Position numbers and translations under genes: made by a program. 64,000 nt of DNA, taken from the NCBI GenBank assembly GCA_015844335.1, contig JADLZL010001584.1:124001-188000 (forward strand), written 5' to 3'. The notes under the pieces are model-generated. The model saw only the letters and a list, made by a program, of their open reading frames with translations, was not told the DNA's origin and made no database searches. The DNA is from Chrysopogon serrulatus. Lineage: Eukaryota > Streptophyta > Magnoliopsida > Poales > Poaceae. Positions 34,931 through 47,589 of the stretch are shown piece by piece. The stretch's first letter is position 1, and every line of letters begins with the position of its first letter.

Positions 34931-34997
34931 TGTGAAAGTTTTTTTATATTAGTAAGGGCCAGGTGATTGAATTTGTCCGGTGTGACGCCATATTTCC

Positions 34998-35071
<74 letters not shown>

Positions 35072-37485
35072 TCAGTTAATGCATGTCACAAGCTAACTGC
35101 AGTGGAGTACTAATGTTTCAGTGATCATCCCGTACACGAAAAATTGGGTATTAGTTGCATTAAATCATATATATTATATATAGATTGCAATGTTTGGTCC
35201 AAATTTGCAAGCATCCCTTGAATCTTTATAAAAGGGACTTCTGCAGTACCACTGTCTTCCACTTGGATACCAGACCAGCCGCCAGCAGGCCTCTTGTGCT
35301 GGCGTAGTAGTTGTTGCAGGCTTGCAGTAATAAGCATGCATGCCTTTTTTTTATTTTATCTTTTCTTACTACAGGCTATAGAACGACAAAAGTACAACGG
35401 TCTGCGAGCACTATATATATGCAAAAGAGAGTGGCCATAGCTGGCGACTGGGGATCTGCTCTGTGGCAGTAGAAAGTGACCTATCCTCAGCATCTTCAAA
35501 TGGGAAAGAGAGCCCGCAATCATTGTGTGCTTTTTTCTACCATGTTCGGTGTCTTCTGAGCAAGCTGAGCTCCGACGGCGCAGAAGAGAGGAGGAGGTGG
35601 GGTGGGTGGGGGGGTGGGGGGCCGGGGTGTGGGGGGATAATCGTCTACTGGAGGTTGGTCCTCTTTACACTTGCTCTTCTTAGATCTATATTTCATACTG
35701 CACAGCCCTTCATCCTTTTTCTCTAATAACGGCAGCTTTCCCATTCCACTACGTCCTGCAAGTCTGCATATCAGCAGAGAAAAACATCTAGAGTGCGCCA
35801 AAAAAAATAACTCAAGAAGAATTCGAATCTTATTTCGGCTGATTTCGGTTCCGATTTATTCTCCCTCATAGAACCAGTTGAAACCAGCCAAGCGAATAGA
35901 GCTTTACTACCAGCCGAAAATAGCCAATACTAATATATATCAGCATATATACGATGACCTAATGTGGACTGATGGGGGTTAATTATGTTCCATCAACCAC
36001 GAAGTGTTCCCTTTTCTGATTTATATACAAAGTTGAGTTGAGTCAGTTTCATGCACGATTACTACAGTAGAGTGGTATTTGGGAGGCTATAGCTAGCTGC
36101 ATGTGTTGGGTGTGCTACTATAGTGTGGTTGTGAGGTCAGTGACATATTGACGCACGGGAATGAGCAAGATATATGCTTCCATGAACTGGCCAAGAAATT
36201 CAGAGGAACATGGAGACTGACATGCAAAGCAGCAAGCCCGCCCTACTAGGGAGGCTAAAAACAACCAGAAGCGAACACCGGCGGGCGGGCTCTGTCTGAT
36301 TCTGATCTGAGCCGAGCTAGCCACTGCCAAATTAGCAGGACGTTGATATGCTATTGTCCCAGCGCCGCTTTGGCCCCTTTCATGCATGCATTTGTCAGGG
36401 GCTACCGGTACGGCATGCCATACATGCAATTTTCAGAAGATTCACAGTCTCTGGTGAGCGAAAAGATACCCCCACACAGTGAAAGCAAAGGAAGGGAAAG
36501 AGGAAAGTGGGAAGAGGGCAAAGATACCACGCACACTCACTTCCAATAATAGAGGCATTCAATGCAGTGCATACAGCGAGCCGCCGGCCGCAGATCCCAC
36601 CGCGGCTGCTGGCCGCCGGCCGGCCCCCGGCCGGCCTCTTCTTTCCTGCTGCCGCCGCCTGCTGCCCTGCGCCCGCCCCCGGCCCCGCCCCCCCTATCAT
36701 AATCGGCATGGAGATGGAGATGGAGAGGAGACAGCAGAAGCAAACACCAACAGCAGCACTTGCACTCCTAACTGTGCTACAGGGGACGGACTAAACAAAC
36801 TGATTTTAAATTCAGCTGCCCCCCTGCCGGCTCGTTTCGTTCGTCTTCTTTATTTACTTTGCTGGATCCCTTTTGCCGCTTTCTTCCTCCTGCGTCGTCC
36901 CTGGCCTGGCATCGCCTAGCTACGTCTCATTATTGGAGGCTGCAATTGCATCGGCTGCTGTATGTATGCTTTGCCTTGCCTGCTTTATGGAATCAGGATC
37001 TAGGGGCGACTAACAGCCTTCAAATAGTGGCTAAAGGCCGGCCGGAATCTTCCTTAGAATAATAATGAGGTGTGATGTGAAGAGAAACATTAAAAGGTCC
37101 AAATAAAGGGGGAAATCCATCGAGATCATCACATCGTCTCGTCTATCTCATCATCGATCGTCACCACATCTTGTCCATGCCGAGAATATATATATAATCA
37201 TGAAATGGGGGGAAATATGAAATACTAGTAGCTACTAGCAACTGATTAATGCAACAGTGACGGCTGTCTAGTTCCAAGGGAACGAACGACTTGATTAATT
37301 AAACCTTAGTTATACAGGCATGATTGAATAACATAGCAGCAGCTAATAATTAATAACGCGAAATTCCATCACCTAATAAACAAACTCCCTACATGAAATG
37401 ACATACAGCTGACCAGATCAGTGAAGAGCAGTGCGTGTTAAGCTCGCGTCCACACGGCGGCACACCACCCAGTTAAGCACGTTCA
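34931..37485. other. Intergenic spacer downstream of the TCP gene
   Basis: AT-rich sequence with the (TA)n microsatellite listed separately, then mixed composition. Open frames at 35463-36919 show no domain. A G-rich tract (GGGTGGGTGGGGGGGTGGGGGG type) lies near 35600-35635. The part nearest 37485 is the presumed 3' UTR of the TCP gene. Confidence 0.5.
35003..35068. repeat. (TA)n microsatellite, about 33 units
   Basis: Uninterrupted TA dinucleotides over 66 bp. Self-complementary and length-unstable. Confidence 0.95.
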
Positions 37486-38803
37486 TCACTCTCTCATTGC
37501 TTCGCTTCCTTGCTCCTCCTCGCCCTGCTGCAGCCGCTGGGCCGCCGCCGGCGCGAGGAACCCCATGAACCCGCCGGCGGCGCCAACCAGATGGCTGAAG
37601 CCGACCTGCTGCCCAGCCATGGTCGATGACTGGTTGTGGATCGCGGCGAGAGGGTCAAGCCAAGCGCGGGCAGACGGCCAGCCGCCACTGGACTGAAGGG
37701 GTTCCCCTTGGGAGAAGAGCTGGACCTGCTGGTGGTGGTCTAACCCTTGCCGCGGTGGCACGCCGAACATGTAACTGTCGCCATTGCCGGCGGCGCCGCG
37801 GCCGTCTCCCGCGCTGTTCTCCGAAGCGTGCCACGGCGGCATTCTCTGGTGGCCGTGCTCCGGCCAGCCTTGGACGCCTGCACCAGAGATCATACCGTGG
37901 TGGTTCGGGTTCGGGGACACATGCTGCTGGCTGAAGATCTGCTGCTGCTGGTGGTGGTGGTTATTAGTAGACTGGAGAGTGAGGCAAAGCTCCTGCGGCT
38001 GGTGGCTGCTGGTCGTGCGGGACAGGAGGTCCGGCGGGGAGCCCCTGTACTCGTCCTGGGTCGGGGGTGGTGCTGGCTGTCGACGACGAGGGGAACAAAG
38101 ACTTGACGTTGCCGGAGCCGGAGCCGGAGACGCCATCGGCGACAGAATGTGGCATGAACGAGCCGGCCAAACCACCGATGGCGCCACCGGCGGGGTTGCC
38201 GAACCCGTAGGACGACGTGGAGGTTACCTGCTCGGCCGGCTCAGCGGCATCTGCTGCTGCCTCCGTGGCAGCAGCAGGCTGCCCCTCTGCCCGGTCGGCC
38301 GGAAGCTCGTCGATGGCTGCCCTAGCGTTACGGATGAGCCAGTCGACGGCCTTGCTGGGGCGGTCGTAGCCTAGCCGGTCCTGCACGTCGTAGAACCGGA
38401 TGGCCGTGTGCGCGGCGAGGCGGACACGGCGGTCGCGCAGCCCGCGCGCGGTGCACACCTTGCTGTGGCGGTCCTTGCGCCCGGCGGCGGAGCGCACGAT
38501 GCGGCCGCTCCCGAATGCGGTCGCCTGCAGGGCGTCCATGGGCGTCGACTCGCCGCTGCTGACGCCATCGCCGCCGCCGGCTCCTGCAGCTGCAGCAGCA
38601 GCCCTCGACTGGTGGTGCTGCTGCTGCCTCCGGTGGTGCTGGAGGTAGCTGAACCCTTGCTGGTGGTAGATCTGGAGCTGCTCCTGCGCCTGCGCTCTCT
38701 CCTTCTCCTGGAGCAGGTAGTGCAGGGTGCTGGTGGTGGCGGTGGCGGTAGGGTTGCTCCAAGGGTCCAAGCCCTTGGACAACTGGTTCTTATCCTCCTC
38801 CAG
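37486..38803 (-). CDS. TCP: CIN-class TCP transcription factor, miR319-regulated
   Basis: The minus strand encodes a class II (CIN) TCP protein that controls leaf cell proliferation and differentiation in related plants (family knowledge). The TCP domain reads GRKDRHSKVCTARGLRDRRV, then RLAAHTAIRFYDVQDRLGYD, then RPSKAVDWLIRNARAAIDEL: a basic region plus two helices. Upstream is a Gln/His/Ala-rich region. Downstream are QDEYRGSPPDLLSRT, QELCLTLQS and a Gln/His tract, ending EEEQGSEAMRE and stop. A miR319-complementary site lies at 37688-37707. One surplus base at about 38062-38066 (a G/C run) breaks the frame after ASTTP; removing it rejoins the body. No ATG occurs in frame between the upstream stop at 38813-38815 and the middle of the protein. 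The first ATG in frame is only just before the TCP domain (MDALQAT). CTG at 38803-38801 (LEEDKNQLSKGLDPW) is a possible start, or an ATG in an unseen 5' exon. Confidence 0.88.
37688..37707 (-). promoter_or_regulatory. miR319 target site in the TCP coding region
   Basis: The minus strand reads GGGGAACCCCTTCAGTCCAG. Its complement shares the core TGGACTGAAGGG with plant miR319 and differs mainly at the 3' portion, as in other CIN-TCP targets. The site codes for GEPLQS, the position at which miR319 sites occur in this family. Cleavage of the mRNA here would restrict the gene's expression. Confidence 0.88.
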
Positions 38804-38815
38804 CTTGAGCTCTCA

Positions 38816-40025
38816 CTTGCACTCTTCACAGCCGGAAAGAATGAACGAAGAAAGAACAAGCTAGCTAGAGGAGAGCTATAGGAATCAAAAGAGGAAAAAC
38901 TAAACTAATTAATAATCACCTACCAATAAAGAACCGACTCGATCTTTCAGCTGCATGCGATTCCCTTCTTCTTCCCCCGTGCCAAAGCTCAGCTCACTCG
39001 GCTGGCCATGTCGAGGAAAAAGATTTAATGGCCATATCCCATATGGGAGGGCTCGGGGGGGCGGAAGGAAGTTGGGAATGAACCAGCAAAGCCCCACAAG
39101 CACAACTCCCCCGTTGTCCACAGGAGGCAGAAGAAGATGACCACACCGAGCTGCTGCTTAATAGCTATAGCTCCTGCGCGCGCTGGTGGCCTGGGTGCAT
39201 GCAGCCGGCCGGCCTCTCTTTTGTGAAAGTGACAAGCAAAAGAGGGCAGCGCAGATCTTATCTCGGCAATCTCTCTGTGTGCAGCTGCGAAGCTTACACT
39301 GGCCGGGGGAAGGAGCTAGGGAGGAAAAAGAAGATCTCTTGGAGCCAAAAAAAAAAAAAAAAAAAAAAAGATTAGGACCTCTCTACCAAAAGGTGAGATA
39401 ATTATTATACTACTAGTAGTAGTACTCCTTCATACCTACACTTTGACAAGGACATGAGCTATACTACACTCCTAGTACCATATATATTCAAAGGAGAAGA
39501 TCATATATACCTCTTCTCGATCCAATTTCTGATCCCGGCCCTTGTTTTATTTTTATTTTTGTGTGTGGGTAATAAAGTGTAGAGAGAGAGAGAGAGAGGC
39601 GGCTAGATCGAGCCTGCTATTTGCTATAGATTGATAGGATGATGCAGGGTCGCAGGGAGGGTGTGGCGCGGACAGGCTCAGCAGACACAGGAGTAGTCAG
39701 GGTGTAGGGCAGAAACTAGTAATTTGGTGAGTCTCTGCTTCAGTTCCTGATTTCAATTGATTAGGAGAAGCAGCCACAATAAATTCTTCCCCTCGCTCTT
39801 CCTGCACAAGACCACTGCTGCTCCAACTGGACAGCCCGGCCCACAGTCTGCACGATACGCCAGCTGATCGTGATTGTGAGCTACATGTGTAGTACGTTGT
39901 TGTGTTCTCTCCTAGGTCCTGGTTGCAAACTTGTGCACACAAGTTCATGTGATGGATGGAGAATTCTATTGCCACCATCAATTATCATAGTATCCTGAAA
40001 TTGACGTGAAAGAACTATGATCCTT
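38816..40025. other. Upstream region of the TCP gene
   Basis: No gene. Contains an A tract (about 39349-39369) and a (GA)n microsatellite near 39579-39597. The minus strand lacks a clear TATA box. A start codon or a leader exon for the TCP gene could lie here, but I could not identify one. Confidence 0.5.
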
Positions 40026-40499
40026 TCAAAACATTGCACTTTTTTTCGCGAACGTGCCTCAAAGCACGTATTTCATTAAGAGTAGGTAGACAAGTCCAAC
40101 AAATCAACAACAAGCAACGGCGAAAAGGAAATTACAACAGAATAGCAAAGGAGAGCAAAGCACTAAGAGGCCTCGGCAGCCATGCTGGGCAGCAGCGACA
40201 GAAGGTGGCGAAACCCCGCCTGAATCCACGAAGAGGCCTCGGTAGCCACTTGCATTGCAATTTCGGCCGGAGTCGAGGCGATGGCACTAAAGGTGCGCGC
40301 ATTGCGCTCCTTCCAAATGGTCCAGCCAGGTCGGCCACGACAAGGGAATCAAAGCCCTTCTGCGGTTCACGAGGGGACGGGCCTGCGGCGGCGGTCCACC
40401 GATTGAAGATGTCATCATCGGTAGGGGGGTTAGGTCCGCGAGGCCAATGTGCCCCAAACACCCGCTCCAAACCTCTCGCTAACGACACACCCGGCGGGA

Positions 40500-43374
40500 T
40501 GTGGTCCATGGACTCTACCGCTTGTAGGCACATAACACGGTATCGTCATCTTGAAGCCCATGTTTCTTGCGGACGCTCCCGATCCAAGCGGCGACGGTGG
40601 AGCACAAGCCCGGAAAGAAGAATCTAACTTTTTGGCGCGAGTGTTCCAAACCAAGCTTGTGCCAAAAGGGGTGCTTGCCCCAATGAACATTGCCCCATAA
40701 GCGGAGGCCGCAGAGTACTTCTGGTCGCCGTCCATCGCCAAACAAGCTCGTCCAGGGACACCCGGCCGAGAACAACATCCCTTGATAGCACCCAGATTTG
40801 CAAGAATTCCCCGATCACCATGCAGGTGATAGCACCGGAGATGTCCGGATCCACGAATTGTTGTCCATTGCCGCCGCGACCGATGTAGTCTTGATCCTAG
40901 AACGCGGGACCGAGGCCACCGAGGCGGGGCCAGCCGGCGATGGAGCCGCCATGTAGCCAGGGATCACACCAGAATAGGGTGGACCTGCCGTCCCCGACGT
41001 GACACATCGTGAATGCATCAAAGAGGGCCCTGAGAGTTTTTCCAGTGGTGGCGGGAAGATCGATCTAGATCCTGTTATGGTCCGTCCGCTGTAGCCACTC
41101 CCAACGGAGGTTAAGAGCCAGACTGAAATGACGAAGATCAAGAACGCCCGATCCTCCGGCGACTTAGGCTGCCGCACGGGGTTTCCCAGGCGACCCGACA
41201 CCTACCGGCCCCGTAGCGGCATCGGTTCCGTCAAATGAGCGCTCGGCGCGGCTTGTCGATGCGTGTAATTGCCCACGAGGAAAGGCCGATCGCGATGGAA
41301 AGGTGCACCGGGTATGGGCGATAGCGTTGAAGACACAAGGGTCGTCCCGCGGCCATGTTGATCAAGTTTCCCTTCCATGTTGGGATTACGGCCGCCACCT
41401 TGTCAATAATGAAGCGCTCAATCCGCCGCAGTAGCGCCCGGATGGATAGAGGCACGCCCAAGTATAAGGTTGGAAACGACGCCACCGTGCCGCGACATGT
41501 GCTACGACACCACGGCAATCTGCGCATCGGAGCAGCGGATAGGGGTGGCGGTGCTCTTTTCCAGATTCGCCGCTAGACCTGAGGCGTTCTCAAAGATGAG
41601 GAGCACGGCCTTGATGACCTCTAGGTCCAAAGATCGTAGGCACGGCGAAGATGACAACGTCGTCGGCGTACATAGACACGGGGAGGCGGATGGCCGGGCG
41701 GGCAAGCGGCGAAAAAGGCCCCAGGCCTCCGTCCATCTGAACAAGGCCCCAAGGGCCTCCATGGCAATGACGAAGAGCATCGGCGACAAAGGATTGCCCA
41801 CGCCGAGCCCCCTAGCGTGGCGGATCGCTCCCGGGCGCCCGTTGAGCGGATTCGCGTGCTAGCCGAACCCGGCAAGATGGATACCAGTTGGTCCAGCGTC
41901 GCTAAACCCAAGCCGGCGGAGTGTGTCCGGGAGGAAGGGCCCTCACTCACCGAGTCAAATGCCTTGGCAGTCGATCTTTAGCGACAAGCGGCTTTGCTTT
42001 GGTGATGTAGCTTCTTACATGCCAAGCGCGCGACACGAAAGTTATCGTGTATGGACCTGCCTTGGATGAGCGCACTTTGGCACGGGTGCACCAGTTCATT
42101 GAGCCTAGGCGCGAGTCGTCGGGCCAGGCATTTGGGCGCCAATTCTTTGAAGCTATGGATGAGGCTAATCGGTAGGAAGTCCTTGATAGCTTTGGGCGTC
42201 GGTCTTCTTCTTGTGCCGAGGTCATGAACGCCTCATTTAGCGAGGTTGAAGTTACGGCCGTCGGCGACCGAAAGGAATTGAAGCCTTTGCAAGGATATGC
42301 GGTTTGATAATTGGCCAAGCCGACTTGTAGAATAGGCCCGTGAAGCCCTCGGGCCCCGGCGCCTGCTCGGGTGGTAGCTCACGAGATAGCCGACCAAATC
42401 TCTTCCTCGGAAAAACAGGCATCCAGGGCAGAGATGTTTGTGGTATGCCCGGCGTCGCAGTTCAACTGGCCGAACATTTGGAGCAGTAGCCAAGCGGCCG
42501 AGTTGAAGTCTTTGGTAGATTGCCTCCGCCATTTCCTCATTTTGCACTATCTCATGACCTTGCACCGATAGTGAGCAGATGTAGTTCTTCCGTTTGCGGT
42601 GACAAGCCTGGAGATGAAAGAATTTGGTATTTGCGTCACCTTCCGCCAAGTACGTTAAACGAGAATGCTGTCTGGCGATTGTTCTGGCGAGGGAGGCAAG
42701 GCCAAGGCACTTCGCCTTGAGTTCCTTGCGCAACGACAACTCCTCCGGCGACAGCGGTCTGCTTTCCTGCGCCGTGACAAGGCGCAAGATGACCTCTCGC
42801 GCGATTGCTAGCTGGAGGCACACGCTACCAATGCGACGCATGCTCCAGCTCTTGAGGGCCCGGGCCACATTCACGAACTTGTAATCGGGTTGCGGAATGC
42901 ATCCGCATGCAGCGAGGAAGGGTGCCCCTTGGCCGCCCGGCGATGTCGAGCCACCCGGCATGCGCATGAGAAGGTCTCGAATCGGAAGCGTTTAACTGCC
43001 CAAGAGATGGCGTTCGTTTGGAGGCGAGGGGCGCATGGTCGGAGCAATCCGATGAGAGCGCCACGAGGCGGTGGTTCGGGGAACATGTCCGGCCCGGTCG
43101 GCGGAGGCGAAGGCGCGGTCAATGCGCTCGGCGTTGGCGCGCGCTCATTACTCCACGTGAACAAGCGGCCGCCAAGGTGCAGTTCTTCTAGGCTGTGCCA
43201 AACCGAAGCGACGGAACCGGCTCATGCAACGGCGATCAAGGCGACCGTTGCTCTTGTCTGCGCAGCTTGGTAAATCATGTTGAAGTCTCCACGACAAGCC
43301 AAGCACCCAAAGCGCCGAGCGCTTGCGACAAAAAGCTCCTCCGGGAACGCCTCCCCGCCTGCTATTTGTGGTGG
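40500..43374 (-). pseudogene. LINE ORF2, C-terminal four-fifths: endonuclease end, RT, zf-RVT
   Basis: Minus strand in reading order. The endonuclease residues GDFNMIYQAA (about 43300) and SSDCSDHAPL (about 43050; the catalytic Asp-His of AP-type endonucleases) come first. The linker EGDANTKFFHLQACHRKRKN (about 42640) follows. The RT has GNPLSPMLFVIAMEALGALF (about 41800), the catalytic YADD at 41659-41670, and FENASGLAANLEKS. The C-terminal zf-RVT region has RLWGNVHW and KKHGLQDDDT (about 40780-40540). Frames shift repeatedly and stops interrupt, so it is not functional as sequenced. Confidence 0.85.
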
Positions 43375-43515
43375 CCCGTTGAAAGGTCCTAAATGGCTAG
43401 AGGGGGTGAATAGCCTAATTTAAAAACTATAAAAGCACTAGAGCAAAGTTGTTAGTAAGACAAATAGCTAAATACGGTTTGCTCTAGCTTTAATTTGTTA
43501 GACAAGCCACCTAAT

Positions 43516-46500
43516 TGTAACACCCCGGTGTTCTGGCGCTAAATCATTTACTAAATCATCTCATAAGCTTCATAGTAATCTTGAAGTGCATGTTGTGTTG
43601 TTGAGGTTAAGCTTGTTGTCTTTGATTAATGTCGTGCTCAAACACTAGAAAATAAATGTTAGTATTAAGTAATTAACATTGGTGCTTGAGCAAGTGGCTT
43701 AACTGAATTTAGCTAATAAAATTTAGCTTCAACGTTGATGTCAACTTAAAAGTATAATTGCTGCTCCACGCACTGCTTTGCGTTGAGCCGTCCACGTCCT
43801 ACAAAGCATCCATCTTTGATCCTGCGCGAGGCTGCCGACCAGCGTGTGGCCGGCCGGCTGGCCGGCCCATCTCCCGCCGTGCACTCGTGCCACATGCAGC
43901 CCCTTGGCCGCGGCCTTGCTGCCGTTGCCGTCCGCGCGTCGCCTCGCTGCCAGTGGTCGTCTTCATTGGCGTCTTGCCATTTATGGCGCTGCGGCGCCCG
44001 ACGCTTTGCTCCTCTTCTCTTGCTCGGCGCGTGTTGTTCTGGTGCTCTGAAGCATCGAGGCTGGCGCCCGAGCCGACCATTTCTGCCAAGCCAAGCCAAA
44101 CCTTGTCCGGTCCCTTCCTTTCCACGTTCTTCACTTTGCCGCCATGGCCGGGCCGGGCGCGCCATTAAATTGCGGCGGGGAGGGTCACTCGAGCCGGCCG
44201 ACACGTTTCCTCTCATGATCAAGTCTACGAGCCAATCGTACCTGCCTAGCTTTGAATTGTGCCGTGCCAAGCTCCAATTTGGAGTCTTCCTTGCCGCCGG
44301 TGCGAAAAAGGTCGAGAACGGCGCGTGCCCGTTCTCTCCCCCTCCAAAGCCCCGAGCCCAATTCCATGGCACCGCTTAGCTTCGCCTTGATTCTCTGTGA
44401 CTGCTCCATCCGGTGAACTCCTACCGCCGTCCCGGAGGTGTTGCCGCAAGGCCGTGGGCCGCGGGGACGCCGCCTAGCCGTTCGGTCGTTCGTGGCCGGC
44501 GTTGTTCGGTCACCTTCGCTCCAACCAAAGCACCGCATCCGAAGTTCGTGGTAAGTTGCTGGTGTTCACCCACCAATAGTTCGCCTTTGCCGTGGCTCGG
44601 GTTGCCGGAACGTCGCCGCATGCAGCCAATCATGCTTTCTCGCACGAGCGTGAGCGAGGGAGGGAGTTCGTGCCTAGAATTCCGGGGAAGTCTAGGGGGT
44701 TATCTCAAAAGCGCCCTCTCACATAAAGAGTTTCTCCGGCCTGCTTTTAGTTTCAGGAAACTGTGGGGCCTCTGTTGCACAAGTGCCTATTAGCTTCTCT
44801 CTTGTTCAATACGTGATCAAATTTACTTGATTTAGTAAAATTCATATAAAATCAAAATTAAGCCCTAAAATCGTGATTCTCGATTTTGTTAGACTCTCGA
44901 GGTTCTCTACTATGAGCTAGAGTAGATTAATTGATCTAGTTCTTAATATTTTTTTAGCTCTGCAATAAAAATAACAAATAGGCTTCCCTAATTGTTGTGC
45001 TAATTTCTATGATTAATTGGTAAATGTTTTTAACTTGAGAATTTGGCGGTAGGTTACCGCAAGTATTAGCCACTTCAATAATTTGTGTAGCCTCGGGATA
45101 GGCCGTATGCATGAGTTATAAGTTGTGCTTGCTACAGCTGTGTATTAGCATAGGAATGAGATCAATAGTTTATTAAAATAGTTCCCTGTACGTGACGCTA
45201 GTACTCTGTTAGTTTTAACGTGGTTAAACTTATTGCTTGTTGGTTAGTAAACTGAGTTAGCTTTAGTAGTTTATTTATATGCCCTGTGTAATTGTCGTAG
45301 CTCTAAATAATTAGTTTAATTAGGTAACTAAAGAACGTACCTTACTTAGGGTATATAGTAAATAAACTAGAAAGCTAATTATAATTGCTTGCTTTGAGAT
45401 GATAACGTTTAGCTTTGTGTTAGTCATTAGAGCTAGCTGTTAGCTTAGTTTTTGTATGAGTTATTTTAAGAGTTGTTGTTGCCTTTGTTCATCGCATCAT
45501 TATCGCATGCATGTAGAGAACGAGTCCGCGCTGTTGCTCGACGACGCCGAGTACGAGGAGGTGATCGAGGAGTACGAGGAGATATACTCGTCTTGGGGAA
45601 GTCCAGAGTCTCGGGAGTTCGGGAGGCGTGGGTGGGTGACTGTGCCGAATTGGCTCGCCCAAGGCAAGCCCAGGTGCATAACCTATAATTTTATGAATCT
45701 ATGAATATCTATATGTTGTGCACTTACGTTGTAGGATTTGTTATGAAACCCACATGCATATATAAATCTATCCTATGAGTCCTACTAGTTTAGGTTCGAT
45801 GTAGCTGCTATGCTTAGGATATCGATAGCGTGAGTAACCTGCCGTTACTCACAACAGGATTTATTATTTAACTCACATGGATAAAGTGGTGGAAAGGAAA
45901 TATGTTGACCGGACAGGGATATGATATGGTTCTTGGTGGTGTGTAACAAGTTATGTCCTGCGGCCCACAGGCTTAATTTGGTTACACGGTTTCCCGTCCG
46001 CGTCGGTTAAGGGACCGATCGTTGCTAAGGGTTGAAGGTTAAGCCACAAATCTCCTTGTCCCGAACACATACGTGTTTATGGGAGCTCGAAAGGCTTGCT
46101 CTCTCTTGTCTTGGGTTCCGGCCGTGCGGGCCGGCTGTATGGGGGGCGGGGATGGTGGAGGTCCTTGCACCGCATTACACGGCCAGCCGGTAATGTCGGG
46201 GCTTGGAGTCCAAGTTCGGACGGGGACACGGAGCCAGGCGGTGGGAAAGCAAGTTGTTCTCGTCGTGTCTAGGATGCGCGGGGGGGGTGTGTGTCTCTCG
46301 GGGCACCTATTTGGGCAAATTGATTCGCGAATCGCCGTTCAATGAGCGGTGCGGCGAGGGCTTTATTCGGCATCGTAGTAAGAAATGGAAGTTGGAAAAG
46401 AGGTTAAAGATGTATCGATTGCTTACCACATGCTTGCAAATAGACAGGTGCTTACATAGTATGATTAGCTATTGAACTAAAATACGGCTAATGACTTGAA

Positions 46501-47002
46501 GTAAGGATTTATGCTTAGTAATGCTTTTTCAAAAAATAAACTAAAACCAAGAAGCCATATGACCTACTCATATCCTTGAGAGTCGGGATATATAATTCCC
46601 GGTCGGGTAAGTCTTGAAAGTACATTGTGTACTCGGGGTTTATTTCCCATGTTGCGAGGTTCAGCTTGAGGAGTAGCTTTGTGTGGAGGATTCATCCGGT
46701 GGGCAATGAGACGGAATCCTTGTATCGCTTTCCGCTAGAAGTTTATTTCGGTTCATTTGTTTTAAATTCCGCACTCGAACTCGGTATTGTAATGAATAAT
46801 TTTTAAGACTCTTATTGTATGAAATGAATTAAGTGATGTAAGTTTCGTACTCAATGTATCCTGGTTAAATTTGTGGTTTATCGAGTTCTCCGTTGGGTGT
46901 GCTCGGCAGAATCGATTAAATTAGTACGCTCCCTTGGGTACTTAGCGTCTAATGGAAGACAAGTACTCTTGTGAGTGTATTAATTTAGGCGGTTACGCCA
47001 CG
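43516..47002 (+). repeat. 5' LTR of the gypsy element
   Basis: Begins TGTAACACCCCGGTG and ends GGCGGTTACGCCACG, where the 3' LTR ends in CACA. About 3487 bp. Differences from the 3' LTR concentrate in GC-rich segments and homopolymers (see findings). Confidence 0.92.
45456..45704 (+). CDS. Small ORF in the 5' LTR, 82 codons
   Basis: Opens MSYFKSCCCLCSSHHYRMHV and continues LLLDDAEYEEVIEEYEEI. The next 20 or so codons differ from the 3' LTR copy by compensating indels, and both end KPRCITYNFMNL. No known domain; the middle is strongly acidic. Whether it is translated is unknown. Confidence 0.35.
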   Translation: MSYFKSCCCLCSSHHYRMHVENESALLLDDAEYEEVIEEYEEIYSSWGSPESREFGRRGWVTVPNWLAQGKPRCITYNFMNL

Positions 47003-47005
47003 AGG

Positions 47006-47016
47006 TGGTATCGAGC
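47006..47016 (+). promoter_or_regulatory. Primer-binding site (tRNA-iMet type)
   Basis: TGGTATCGAGC, four bases after the LTR end. The usual plant PBS complementary to initiator tRNA-Met is TGGTATCAGAGC, so this copy lacks one A in a CAG. Confidence 0.8.
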
Positions 47017-47589
47017 ATAATTGAGTATTCGGAGCTTAAGAACCTATTTCTAAAATCTAAAACTTGACCAACAAAAAGTCTTTTCAAAAGGTTAGGGCGT
47101 GGTTCTTTGCGCATATAAGTATAAGCCCTAGAATATGGTTATGTATCTAGGATAGTGGCCTTTGTTTTAACTAATTATTTTCTGTAGGTACACTAACTTG
47201 CATAACGTAAGAATCGATTAGCATCCGGCAAGTGAGTGTGCGATGTGCCAAAGTTTTGCGTGCCACTATATTTCTGGCTTGAGCGAGCGAATAGGTCGAG
47301 CATGCATCATTAAAGATATAACTTCATATGATTAAGCCTCCCCTCACGTAAACCTCAATAATTGATAATTTACTAAAAATAATTGCTCCCACCCAAGTAG
47401 AAATCTAGATTCTAAAAGATGTTGTTTCAGTCTTGTCGGTTTCCTCGATCATTTGGTTTCGAGTTGGAAGACACGGTTGCTGATTTTGGATGGTGCGCTT
47501 TGCAGATGAGGGTTAACTCCGAGCGCGGTAGCTTCTGGCCGGTGGAAACGTGCAAAGGCGATGGTGGCCACGAGGAGGTTAGGGTGGTG

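Noticed and set aside
37626..38881. Plus-strand open frames opposite the TCP gene
   Set aside because: They are shadows of the conserved TCP coding sequence on the minus strand.
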